Source of the DNA: a virus
IMG/VR virus record: IMGVR_UViG_3300037140_000092
Coordinates: 1 to 31,372 of that record
Length of the DNA stretch: 31,372 nucleotides
Direction: 5' to 3' (one strand)
Shown: positions 13,136 to 19,784 of the stretch, piece by piece
Layout: the number at the start of each line of letters is the position of its first letter
Position numbering within the stretch: the stretch's first letter is position 1
Notes under the pieces: generated by a model
Database searches by the model: none
Told to the model about the DNA's origin: nothing
The model's input: the letters and a program-made list of their open reading frames with translations, nothing else
Position numbers and translations under genes: made by a program

Positions 13136-13279
13136 ATGGCACCCTTCGGCGGACAATCTCCCAATTTTCCCCGCTACATCGGCGGGGGAAACCTTTGGGA
13201 AGAGCCTATTCGTGAGCCGTTGAAATGGTGGCAATGGCTCATTCAAGCCGTCACTTTTGATCTTGTTTGTTGGTGGTAA
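13136..13279 (+). CDS. Small Trp-rich protein (47 aa)
   Basis: The ATG at 13136 lies four bases after the previous stop, with GAGG about nine bases upstream. The protein begins MAPFGGQSPNFPRYIGGGNL and has six tryptophans, most in an EPLKWWQWLIQAVTFDLVCWW end. This is an amphipathic to hydrophobic C-terminal segment that could insert into or lie on a membrane. The stop abuts the transposase start. Function unknown. Confidence 0.5.
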   Translation: MAPFGGQSPNFPRYIGGGNLWEEPIREPLKWWQWLIQAVTFDLVCWW

Positions 13280-13282
13280 GTC

Positions 13283-13942
13283 ATGATGGCCCCCGCAATA
13301 GCTGACGTTTTCAAATGGGAACACCTGCCGTTCCCCAAGTCGCTGCCGCAGTTTCAAAAGCTGTTTCCGACAAACGACGCCTGCGCCCGCTATCTTGAGG
13401 GCGCACGTTGGCCGCGCGGCTTTGAGTGCCCGCATTGCGGCAAGAAGGGTGAGCCGTTCCGCTTTGAGGCACGTCCCGGTGTGCTGCGCTGCCGGGCCTG
13501 CCGCCGTGACACGTCGCTGACGGCTGATACGGTCATGGAGCGCACCCATTCTGACCTGACGACATGGTTTTGGGCGGCCTATCTCGTTTCCAGTTTCACA
13601 CCCGGCCTGTCTGCCGTTCAATTCCAGCGCCAGCTTGGCTTGACCCGATACGAGACGGCGTTCCAAATCCTGCATAAATTGCGGGCCGGTATGGTCCGCC
13701 CCGACCGTGACGCCATCGGCGGCAATCTGGCGCGTGGCGATCATGTTGAGGTTGATGAAACGTGGATCGGCGGGGCTACCCGTGGCGAAGGTAAAGGCGT
13801 CCACGATCAAACGCTGGTTATTGGTGCGGTAGAAGTTCGCCAGCGCCCGCCTAAGAAGGGCGACAAGCCCGAACGGCGCGGCGGGCGCTACGCTGGCCGT
13901 CTGCGGTTGGTGCTCAGCGTCTTGGTCAAGAAAGCAGGGTAG
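13283..13942 (+). pseudogene. Truncated IS1595-type (ISXO2-like) transposase
   Basis: The 219-aa product has an N-terminal zinc ribbon with Cys49, Cys52, Cys70 and Cys73 and the first catalytic Asp158 in HVEVDETWIGG, both typical of IS1595-family transposases. The body up to GGRYAGRLRL is well kept. These enzymes are normally about 300-330 aa, and the second half with the remaining DDE-type residues is absent. The end (LVLSVLVKKAG) looks unrelated, and no other frame downstream carries the lost part. It is probably a recent insertion that lost its 3' end. I found no clear terminal inverted repeats or target duplication. Confidence 0.75.
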
Positions 13943-14047
13943 CCGCATGACGCAACATAAAGCGTCTGTGTGTCTAAACCGGATAAGCACGGTTTGATAA
14001 TATCCCAGGTTTCGCCCGTTTGGCTACGCTGTACTTAGGAGGCCACA

Positions 14048-14665
14048 TTGTATAAATCGCACGTCCCCATAATCAATGGCGCCATGCGGCGCGACTTTCG
14101 CACGTTCAAGCGTGGCGTCATGTTCGCCATTCTATCGGCGCGCGTGCAATTCCCGCGCGTGCCCGATCAATGCGAGGAGCTGGCGAAAGAGGGTGCCAAG
14201 GCAAAATGCCTGTGGGGGCATAAATTCGGCGCCTATCAATACATCGAGGAGCATGGCGCCACGCTATGGCATGACGTTTGCAATACACGCGATCCAGAAC
14301 AAGCGCTTTACATCCTAACCCGTATTCCGGGCCTTGGGATCGTAAAGGCCGCTTTCATCCTTCAGATGCTAGGCCATGACATCGCCTGCCTTGATGTACG
14401 CAACATTATTAGGGACGGGCGCGATCCCCGGGGCTTTGAAAGCCACAAGCATAGGGATACCCCGTACCGCAAGAAAATTGCGCGCTATGTAGAGGAGACG
14501 CGTGGCAAAGCGGAATTCTATTGGGATCGTTGGTGCGAGGAGGTAGCCAAGGACTACGGCAGCACGGCGGAACACATTAGCCGCGACCATGTTAACGCTA
14601 TAGTGCGAAAGAGCTTGCGCGATCATGCGGAACCTGTCATGCCTACAAACGAAATTCCCTTTTAG
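14048..14665 (+). CDS. Helix-hairpin-helix protein, DNA glycosylase-like
   Basis: The start is a TTG at 14048, chosen because AGGAGG lies five bases upstream; the next in-frame ATG would lose the N-terminus without a good SD. The 205-aa protein has a helix-hairpin-helix (ILTRIPGLGIVKAAFILQML, residues about 85-105) followed by GHDIACLDVRN, resembling the GPG-x-D layout of HhH-GPD base-excision enzymes. A Lys or Asp in that region could be catalytic. There is no iron-sulfur cluster. It could repair or restrict DNA containing modified bases; exact substrate unknown. The last residues NEIPF are acidic-hydrophobic. Confidence 0.6.
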   Translation: MYKSHVPIINGAMRRDFRTFKRGVMFAILSARVQFPRVPDQCEELAKEGAKAKCLWGHKFGAYQYIEEHGATLWHDVCNTRDPEQALYILTRIPGLGIVKAAFILQMLGHDIACLDVRNIIRDGRDPRGFESHKHRDTPYRKKIARYVEETRGKAEFYWDRWCEEVAKDYGSTAEHISRDHVNAIVRKSLRDHAEPVMPTNEIPF

Positions 14666-14679
14666 AAAGAGGTGAGACC

Positions 14680-15030
14680 ATGAACCTTTACGAAATTCTG
14701 CTACCAGTGCAGGATAATGCCCACAAGGATATGGCGGCCGCGCATGAATTGTTCCGCGCCTTTCTTGTGGATGAAAATGGCGGCTATTCCATGGGCCGCA
14801 TACAATCGGGCGCATGGCGCGCCGGCAACGGCATGATCATGTATGACTACATGGTTCCGTATCGCGTGGCATGCGAGCCAAACGACTGGCGCAAGATCGT
14901 TGCGCGGGCTTTCGAGCTATGGCCGGATCAAGAGACCATCTTTCATGCCCGAATTGGCGAGGCCACCATTGAGGAACGGCCGGCGCCGATGGATCATGCG
15001 GCCTACAAGGAGAAATTCTATTATGACTAA
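14680..15030 (+). CDS. Unknown early protein (116 aa)
   Basis: The ATG at 14680 has AAAGAGGTGAG upstream. The protein starts MNLYEILLPVQDNAHKDMAA and has GGYSMGRIQSGAWRAGNGMIMYDYMVPYRV, and a C-terminal EERPAPMDHAAYKEKFYYD tail. Mixed alpha/beta, no membrane segments. It resembles small phage proteins with no assigned role. The 29-aa membrane gene starts within its last codons, so the two are co-translated. Confidence 0.7.
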   Translation: MNLYEILLPVQDNAHKDMAAAHELFRAFLVDENGGYSMGRIQSGAWRAGNGMIMYDYMVPYRVACEPNDWRKIVARAFELWPDQETIFHARIGEATIEERPAPMDHAAYKEKFYYD

Positions 15031-15112
15031 TCGGGATATTCTCTTAGAGCTGGGCTTGTGGAGCAGTGTCATTGGCTTTGCCGTGATCCTGCTATTCACC
15101 CATGCCCTGTAA
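15023..15112 (+). CDS. Single-pass small membrane protein (29 aa)
   Basis: The ATG at 15023 overlaps the end of the previous gene and has AAGGAG nine bases upstream. The peptide MTNRDILLELGLWSSVIGFA continues VILLFTHAL and forms one membrane helix after a short charged head. Good SD and overlap support coding. Function unknown. Confidence 0.55.
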   Translation: MTNRDILLELGLWSSVIGFAVILLFTHAL

Positions 15113-15290
15113 GATCGACCACGATATTCCTGGGACGCTGCCGCGCGAATTGTGCCGGCATTGCTTTCCTGGCCTCAATGCTACGCCATATCGCAAGGCG
15201 CTTGACATCGCGCGCTCGCCCGTGATAGACGAGAAAGTGAAGCGGCGCCAAGAGCGGCGCGAGCGCAATCGAGTGAGACGGACATCCTAA
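15102..15290 (+). CDS. Small basic protein with CxxC-like motif (62 aa)
   Basis: The ATG at 15102 overlaps the preceding membrane gene by 11 bases. The protein has Cys/His residues (MPCKIDHD...ELCRHCF) that might bind zinc and a strongly basic tail (KVKRRQERRERNRVRRTS). It could bind nucleic acid. No clear SD. Overlap and packing support it moderately. Confidence 0.5.
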   Translation: MPCKIDHDIPGTLPRELCRHCFPGLNATPYRKALDIARSPVIDEKVKRRQERRERNRVRRTS

Positions 15291-15305
15291 CCTGGAGGTG
15301 AAACC

Positions 15306-15485
15306 ATGTTTCAAGCTTGGCTAGTGAAACGCCCGAAAGGGCGTGCGGTGCGGGTGACGGCTCAGTACTTTGTGATAGAGGCCGGCAATCTGATATTCCG
15401 CAATGCCGTTGCTGGGCGAGCGTATCCCGTTACGGTGCGTGTGTTCGCATTTAAACAATGGTGCGAAGTGGAAAAAGTGTTGTGA
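15306..15485 (+). CDS. Small early protein (59 aa)
   Basis: The ATG at 15306 has a strong GGAGGTGA seven bases upstream. The protein begins MFQAWLVKRPKGRAVRVTAQ and is basic and beta-rich, continuing YFVIEAGNLIFRNAV and ending FAFKQWCEVEKVL. Its stop overlaps the next start (GTGA). Looks like a small DUF-type phage protein. Not recognised. Confidence 0.65.
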   Translation: MFQAWLVKRPKGRAVRVTAQYFVIEAGNLIFRNAVAGRAYPVTVRVFAFKQWCEVEKVL

Positions 15486-15865
15486 AAGCAATCGGCGGAA
15501 TGGATAGCTGGCAGTGGCGGCTCCTGGAATTGAAAGACCAGGATAGCCGCCAGTGCTGCGCGATCATTCGCTCTTCACTCCACAACAACGGAGTGGGAGC
15601 ACACACTTTTCCGCGCTACGCTTACGATGCGGCGATCATAACGGAGCAAGGGGACGTAATGGCCCGCTGCGCGGTAAAACAAGGCGATCCATTCACGGTG
15701 GCATACCTTGGCCCGATCAAACCTTTGATTGACAAGTTCCGCGATCTATGCGAGCGTATGAAATTGAGCGATGCCGAACGGCTGGAAGTGTTCCTTTGCT
15801 TCCGGCAATGGTTCCGCAAGGACTATCGTGCGACAAGTAACATGGAGGATGATTACAAAAATTGA
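15482..15865 (+). CDS. Unknown early protein (127 aa)
   Basis: I chose the GTG at 15482 because it overlaps the previous stop (GTGA) and has GGA nine bases upstream; an ATG at 15458 is possible but lacks an SD. The protein has a Cys pair (RQCCAI), a FPRYAYDAAIITEQGDVMARCAV beta region and a long C-terminal helix (LIDKFRDLCERMKLSDAERL) ending acidic. No membrane segment. Function unknown. Confidence 0.65.
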   Translation: MKAIGGMDSWQWRLLELKDQDSRQCCAIIRSSLHNNGVGAHTFPRYAYDAAIITEQGDVMARCAVKQGDPFTVAYLGPIKPLIDKFRDLCERMKLSDAERLEVFLCFRQWFRKDYRATSNMEDDYKN

Positions 15866-16092
15866 AACGCAAATCGGTTTTCCATGAACGCTCGGAGTTG
15901 GTTGCGCTTATGGATCAGCGCTTCAAATCAGAGGGCTTAGGCACGGCCAAGCCCTATCACAAACCCGTTGAGGCGCCGGACGAGTGCGTGGTGTGGGCCT
16001 ATGCCGAGGCCAATCGCTCGGACCCATTCGCGGCCGGCCGTATTCGTCTTTACCTGAAGCAAGGATATGTCCTTGGATCGGAGATCAAATGA
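15862..16092 (+). CDS. Unknown early protein with TTG start (76 aa)
   Basis: A TTG at 15862 overlaps the previous stop (TTGA) with GGAGG about 13 bases upstream. Without this start the basic N-terminus (KRKSVFHERSELVALMDQRF) would be lost. The rest includes CVVWAYAEANRSDPFAAGRI and a tail RLYLKQGYVLGSEIK. Function unknown. A later ATG (MDQRF) is the alternative start. Confidence 0.6.
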   Translation: MKRKSVFHERSELVALMDQRFKSEGLGTAKPYHKPVEAPDECVVWAYAEANRSDPFAAGRIRLYLKQGYVLGSEIK

Positions 16093-16223
16093 GAAAGCAC
16101 GAATTCGGCTTTGTTCAATATAACTACGATGAATGCTGGTGCGAAGTCCGGTATGGGTTGGCATGGGCAATGGATGATCCATTTTCAACCTGGATCGTTC
16201 CCGGCACCTATCAGGAATTTTGA
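16089..16223 (+). CDS. Small early protein (44 aa)
   Basis: The ATG at 16089 overlaps the previous stop (ATGA) and has CGGAG upstream. The protein is aromatic-rich (MRKHEFGFVQYNYDECWCEV, then RYGLAWAMDDPFSTWIVPGTYQEF) with two cysteines. Clear SD and coupling; function unknown. Confidence 0.6.
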   Translation: MRKHEFGFVQYNYDECWCEVRYGLAWAMDDPFSTWIVPGTYQEF

Positions 16224-16226
16224 GCC

Positions 16227-16358
16227 ATGATCAAAGAAGACGCCCGCAAGCTGATTGAGTACAAGCGGAACCTGGCGGTCGTGGCCGGCAAGCGGCGCGA
16301 CTTCTGGCGCCGGGCATTTTTCAAATTGCTAAAACCGCGACCGATCAAAGCCAAGTGA
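16227..16358 (+). CDS. Small basic protein (43 aa)
   Basis: The ATG at 16227 lies three bases after the previous stop, with AGGA ten bases upstream. It is highly basic and helical (ARKLIEYKRNLAVVAGKRRD, then FWRRAFFKLLKPRPIKAK). It could bind nucleic acid or a membrane surface. Its 3' end overlaps the convergent SprT-like gene by 30 bases. Confidence 0.55.
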   Translation: MIKEDARKLIEYKRNLAVVAGKRRDFWRRAFFKLLKPRPIKAK

Positions 16359-16679
16359 TTTGCAGACTTGATCGGCGTAGCGATGGAAGGCGGCATTGTG
16401 TTCACCTCCACGGCCCATTTTAGGATGACAGAAAAGGTGTACATGGACCATTTCATGGGCTACAGTTTCCATCAGCGTAGCAGCTGTACCGATCCAATGG
16501 GAACTAAAGGTCAGAGTGAAATTGTGCGGCCGGTGGTGCGTGCAGGTGCCATAGCATGTTCTGTCCTTGCCCACCTTAAATTTTACGTCTTCGGCCGCGG
16601 GGAGGTTCCAGCGGCTGAAGGGCTCACATTCGTCGAGCATGGCGTAGGCGGCCCGTAGGATGGCGGGAGAAAGCTTCAT
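16329..16679 (-). CDS. SprT-like zinc metallopeptidase
   Basis: This 116-aa protein lies on the minus strand inside the otherwise rightward block. HEMVH at residues 75-79 is the zinc-binding HExxH motif. A third ligand is likely His94 in GGEHNAAF, the usual spacing for SprT-like proteins. The N-terminal half has a KVGKDRTCYGTCTHHRP beta region and the C-terminus HRYADQVCKSLGFD. Bacterial and eukaryotic SprT/Spartan relatives act on DNA-bound proteins. A role in clearing host or packaging protein-DNA complexes is inference. AGGA lies ten bases before the ATG at 16679. Divergent from the endonuclease gene. Confidence 0.75.
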   Translation of the reverse strand: MKLSPAILRAAYAMLDECEPFSRWNLPAAEDVKFKVGKDRTCYGTCTHHRPHNFTLTFSSHWIGTAATLMETVAHEMVHVHLFCHPKMGRGGEHNAAFHRYADQVCKSLGFDRSRF

Positions 16680-16682
16680 GGG

Positions 16683-16711
16683 TTGACAGTCCTATGGGCT
16701 AGGCGTAAGGT
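16683..16711 (+). promoter_or_regulatory. Weak candidate promoter for the replication block
   Basis: TTGACA (16683-16688), 17 bases, TAAGGT. The -35 is perfect and the -10 weak. It lies in the 52-bp divergent gap between the SprT-like gene and the first endonuclease gene and may serve the downstream replication genes. Confidence 0.35.
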
Positions 16712-16731
16712 GCCATCCTAGACTGTGGAGG

Positions 16732-17163
16732 TTGTCCCTGTCAACTAAATCAAAAATGGGCCCATATAGGCGGGCTTGGCGTCAAGCCAATCCTGCGATC
16801 ACTGCGCGTATGCGGGCGCAACAAGCGGCCTATCGGGCGAAGCCGGAAGTTAAGGCACGGGCGAGATATTATGAAGCGCAGCCAGAGGCCATAGCTCGAA
16901 GGATTGCATCAAAGGTTGGAATGTTTATCGAGGTGCCCAATAGACCACGGCCGGATTGGTGTGAATGCTGTGGCGACTTCGCAGGAGAAGTTTTGCATTT
17001 TGATCATTGTCACAATAGTGGGCGATTTCGAGGGTGGTGTTGTCGGGCTTGCAATACTGGCGTCGGTATTATGGACAATCCTGCCCGTTTGCGGTTGCGG
17101 GCTTTGTATGTAGAGCGCCCTTTTCAAAGTGGCCCGATTAAGTGGGTTCCCGATGCAAAGTGA
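16732..17163 (+). CDS. Endonuclease VII-like HNH protein, copy 1
   Basis: The 143-aa protein carries a recombination endonuclease VII-type core: WCECCGDF, then HFDHCH, FRGWCC, RACNTGVG, with paired cysteines for zinc and His-rich catalytic part. The N-terminal 60 residues are basic with a repeated PEVKARARYYEAQPEAIARR-like pattern, probably DNA-binding. T4 endonuclease VII resolves branched DNA; smaller relatives can be free-standing homing nucleases. Start is unsure: TTG 16732 has GGAGG directly adjacent, while ATG 16756 lacks an SD. Its 3' end overlaps the prim-pol gene. A diverged paralog lies at 19431. Confidence 0.75.
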   Translation: MSLSTKSKMGPYRRAWRQANPAITARMRAQQAAYRAKPEVKARARYYEAQPEAIARRIASKVGMFIEVPNRPRPDWCECCGDFAGEVLHFDHCHNSGRFRGWCCRACNTGVGIMDNPARLRLRALYVERPFQSGPIKWVPDAK

Positions 17164-19051
17164 ACTCCATCAAGCCGCACTTGAGTACATGGCCAAGGGC
17201 TGGCCTTTGATACCTATTTTGCCAGGGCAGAAAAAACCGTTACGAGTTGGGTGGCAGAAGCCTGAAAACAAACTGAACACGGTTGAGGATGTTGAGGCTC
17301 TTTACGCGGATGGGATTGACTATAATCTTGGCCTGGAGCCTGAAGACGTTGGTCTTTGCGTGGTCGATGCTGACTTTCATCATGAAGGGGCCACCGAAAA
17401 TTTGGCTGCCCTCAATCTTCCTGACACATTTGTAGTGCAAACTCCGAGAGGCGGGGAGCATCACTACTTCCAAGGCTCTCTGGCCAGCACGGCTGGCAAG
17501 TTGGCGGAATATGTGGATACCAGAGGGTACGGCGGATTTGTGGTTATCGCGCCGTCGATTGTTGATGGGAAAAAATATGCAGTCAAGCACGAGCGTCCCT
17601 ACGCTGTCATCCCTATTGAGTGCGAGGCTCGACTTGCGCCGCGCCATGTCAGCGCAAGCGTCAGTGTTAACTTCGAACCCGACTTACCAGGAAACATCGC
17701 AAGGGCAATCTCTTATCTACGCGATTGCGTCGAGCGAGGAGTTGTTGCAAACGCAGGACACGGAGGACATGATCTTTGCTACCGCTCTGCTGCGGTCTTG
17801 GTCCGTGATCTGGGCCTCTCCCCGGGGACCGCGACTGCACTGATGCTGGAGCATTGGTATCCCCATTGCACTCCCAACACTGATGAAAATTTTGTTCGTG
17901 AACGAGTAGAGAGTTGCGTCACCAGTGGGCAAAATCCCATCGGGTCTGACGCGACTGCGCCGGCTGCGGAAACATTTGCGGGTCTCAACCTCCCTGCAGC
18001 GTCTCCACCGCAGCCGGCGCAGCGTTCGCCCTATTACGCCCTCGGCACAGTCGATCAGCTCGACCTGCCCGACCCAGAGTGGTTAGTCAAAGATGTCCTC
18101 CCCGCCCGGCAAATCGTCCTCCTCTCAGCGACAAAAGGCCAATTCAAAACCTTCCTCGCCCTCGACCTCGGGCTTGGTGTCGCTACTGGAAAACATACCT
18201 TCGGCGTTGCACCTGAACATCGGGGGCTCGTCTTTTATGGTGACCACGAAAGTATGGAGGGTATTGCCAAGTTTCATCGCCCCGCCTGGCACTCAAGTAA
18301 TAACCTTGGCTCGCGGGACGAAACTGGTTTTTTTCTCATGCCAGGACCCCGCATCGCACGCGAAGAGGAGCAACAATTATGGGAAGCGCAAATAGCCTAC
18401 CGCCAGGAGATCGAGAAGCGGCCAGTCCGGCTGATAATCCTGGACACTTACAGCAAGTGCATGGCTGGACTAGACGAGAACGATCCGAACGACGCGCAGA
18501 AATTCATCGACTTCTGCAAGAAACTGATCGACAAGTACGGCTGTACGGTTCTAGTTCTGGCCCATGTGGGCAAGGATGCCTCCCGGGGCACCCGGGGGTC
18601 TTCAGCTCTGCCGTATGGGGTTGATAGTCTGCTGCGGGTCAATCGGGAGGGCAAGACCCTCCACGTCAAGCTGTGGGTTGAGAACCACCGATCGGCGCCC
18701 GAGCGCGCCCGCCCGTTCTCCTTCACAGGGCACCTGGTCGAGCGGTCGATCGTATTCAAGCTGGCCAGCGCCGACGAAGAAGCGGCGATGGAGGTGGATG
18801 AATTTGCCTCTACGCGCGTCGTGGGTGCGTTGCGCGCCCTGGGGGCAGTGGATGATGCCCATAGAGTATTGACCAAGCCCCTGGCTCAAACCATGACATT
18901 ACGTCAGGGGGAAGAGGGGGATGAACGATATGATGCTCGCGTGGCGCACACGGACATGACGTTGCGCCGGCTGGCCCGTACCAAGCTGAAAGGGCTATGT
19001 TTCGGTGCCGGCCAGAAATTGATGTGGGCATTGCCGAAGGAGGACGCATGA
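17153..19051 (+). CDS. Bifunctional prim-pol / RepA-type helicase
   Basis: About 632 aa. The N-terminal part (residues about 1-190) has the bifunctional primase-polymerase signature: PLIPILPGQKKPLRVGW, NLGLEPEDVGLCVVDADFH, QTPRGGEHHYF and GGFVVIAPS. The C-terminal part (from about 300) is an AAA/RecA-type helicase with Walker A SATKGQFKTF near residue 325 and Walker B RLIILDTYSK near 425, then VLVLAHVGKDASRGTRGSSAL. It should prime and unwind DNA at the fork. I prefer the ATG at 17153 (MQSELHQ), overlapping the preceding stop; GTG 17129 would add eight residues. Confidence 0.85.
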   Translation: MQSELHQAALEYMAKGWPLIPILPGQKKPLRVGWQKPENKLNTVEDVEALYADGIDYNLGLEPEDVGLCVVDADFHHEGATENLAALNLPDTFVVQTPRGGEHHYFQGSLASTAGKLAEYVDTRGYGGFVVIAPSIVDGKKYAVKHERPYAVIPIECEARLAPRHVSASVSVNFEPDLPGNIARAISYLRDCVERGVVANAGHGGHDLCYRSAAVLVRDLGLSPGTATALMLEHWYPHCTPNTDENFVRERVESCVTSGQNPIGSDATAPAAETFAGLNLPAASPPQPAQRSPYYALGTVDQLDLPDPEWLVKDVLPARQIVLLSATKGQFKTFLALDLGLGVATGKHTFGVAPEHRGLVFYGDHESMEGIAKFHRPAWHSSNNLGSRDETGFFLMPGPRIAREEEQQLWEAQIAYRQEIEKRPVRLIILDTYSKCMAGLDENDPNDAQKFIDFCKKLIDKYGCTVLVLAHVGKDASRGTRGSSALPYGVDSLLRVNREGKTLHVKLWVENHRSAPERARPFSFTGHLVERSIVFKLASADEEAAMEVDEFASTRVVGALRALGAVDDAHRVLTKPLAQTMTLRQGEEGDERYDARVAHTDMTLRRLARTKLKGLCFGAGQKLMWALPKEDA

Positions 19052-19191
19052 GTGCAGGATTGATCGGGCTAACCGGCGTGATTTATCTGGGAGTGATGGT
19101 CTCTGAATTTAGGGCTGGACATCTTGGCATGTCCCTCGTATTCTTTGGCTACGCCCTGGCGAACCTGGGGCTGCTTTTTGCATTACAATGA
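19048..19191 (+). CDS. Small two-helix membrane protein (47 aa)
   Basis: The ATG at 19048 overlaps the prim-pol stop (ATGA) and has AAGGAGG five bases upstream. Hydrophobic segments at residues 3-18 (AGLIGLTGVIYLGVMV) and 26-46 (MSLVFFGYALANLGLLFAL) suggest a hairpin in the membrane. Very strong SD supports expression. Function unknown. Membrane link of the replisome is speculation. Confidence 0.65.
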   Translation: MSAGLIGLTGVIYLGVMVSEFRAGHLGMSLVFFGYALANLGLLFALQ

Positions 19192-19203
19192 CTGGAGGCT
19201 ACC

Positions 19204-19431
19204 ATGATCGAAGTAGGAACACGGCTGTGGAACAATGAGACTGGGGTCACCGTGACGGTGGTCAGAACGGAAGGGTGGCTTAATGACACACCAGGGGTGA
19301 AGTGGGTGTACTACGTCACACCCGCCATTGGCACCCGCGGCGGGCGTCTGATCCGCATTGCGGCTGATCGTATCTTCCCCGTGCCGGCTGACGGGCGGCC
19401 TCGCAAGCGTGGCTATACAGTCGTACTCTGA
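19204..19431 (+). CDS. Small beta-rich protein (75 aa)
   Basis: The ATG at 19204 has CTGGAGG about nine bases upstream. The protein MIEVGTRLWNNETGVTVTVV is beta-rich, with GVKWVYYVTPAIGTRGGRLI and a basic end (RPRKRGYTVVL). It looks like a small SH3- or KOW-like beta barrel, though that is a guess from strand pattern. The stop overlaps the next start (TGATG). Confidence 0.65.
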   Translation: MIEVGTRLWNNETGVTVTVVRTEGWLNDTPGVKWVYYVTPAIGTRGGRLIRIAADRIFPVPADGRPRKRGYTVVL

Positions 19432-19784
19432 TGTATAAACGCAAGCGCACCTCCGCAGTGATCGCAGCCCAACGGAAGCATCGGGCCAAGCCTGACCGTA
19501 GGGCGCGAGCCATTGCATATACTACCAAGCGTCCTGTGGAAATCCCGAACCGACCTCGGCCAGATTGGTGTGAATGTTGTGGGGACTTTGCAAAAAAAAC
19601 TTTGTCCCTCGACCATTGTCATATTACCGGGCGGTTTCGGGGCTGGTGTTGCAGTGGGTGCAATACCGGGCACGGCCTGGCTGACCACCCCCATAAGCTT
19701 CGGGCTCGCCTGGTTTATTTGGAGCGCCCGTTTCTTCCCGGACCCATTAAATGGGCTTACCCAACCGGCTGGCCTCAGCTGTGA
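19431..19784 (+). CDS. Endonuclease VII-like HNH protein, copy 2
   Basis: The 117-aa protein repeats the core of the copy at 16732: PNRPRPDWCECCGDFA, LDHCH, GRFRGWCC, GCNTGHG, and the ERPF...GPIKW end. The N-terminal basic region is shorter (KRKRTSAVIAAQRKHRAK). DNA of the two copies is clearly diverged, so the duplication is not recent. The gene starts at ATG 19431 overlapping the previous stop, and its 3' end overlaps the SNF2-type helicase gene. It may aid branch resolution, or be a homing-type endonuclease lodged beside a replication gene. Confidence 0.78.
   Translation: MYKRKRTSAVIAAQRKHRAKPDRRARAIAYTTKRPVEIPNRPRPDWCECCGDFAKKTLSLDHCHITGRFRGWCCSGCNTGHGLADHPHKLRARLVYLERPFLPGPIKWAYPTGWPQL

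Noticed and set aside
12734-13990. A 418-codon open frame on the minus strand across the transposase and small genes.
   Set aside because: It runs antisense to genes with clear SDs and a recognisable zinc-ribbon transposase. Its product has no domain, and it is a by-product of GC-rich codon bias.
15212-15241. TTGACA-18-TAGACG considered as an internal early promoter.
   Set aside because: The -10 is poor and it lies inside a small gene; no support from gene layout.
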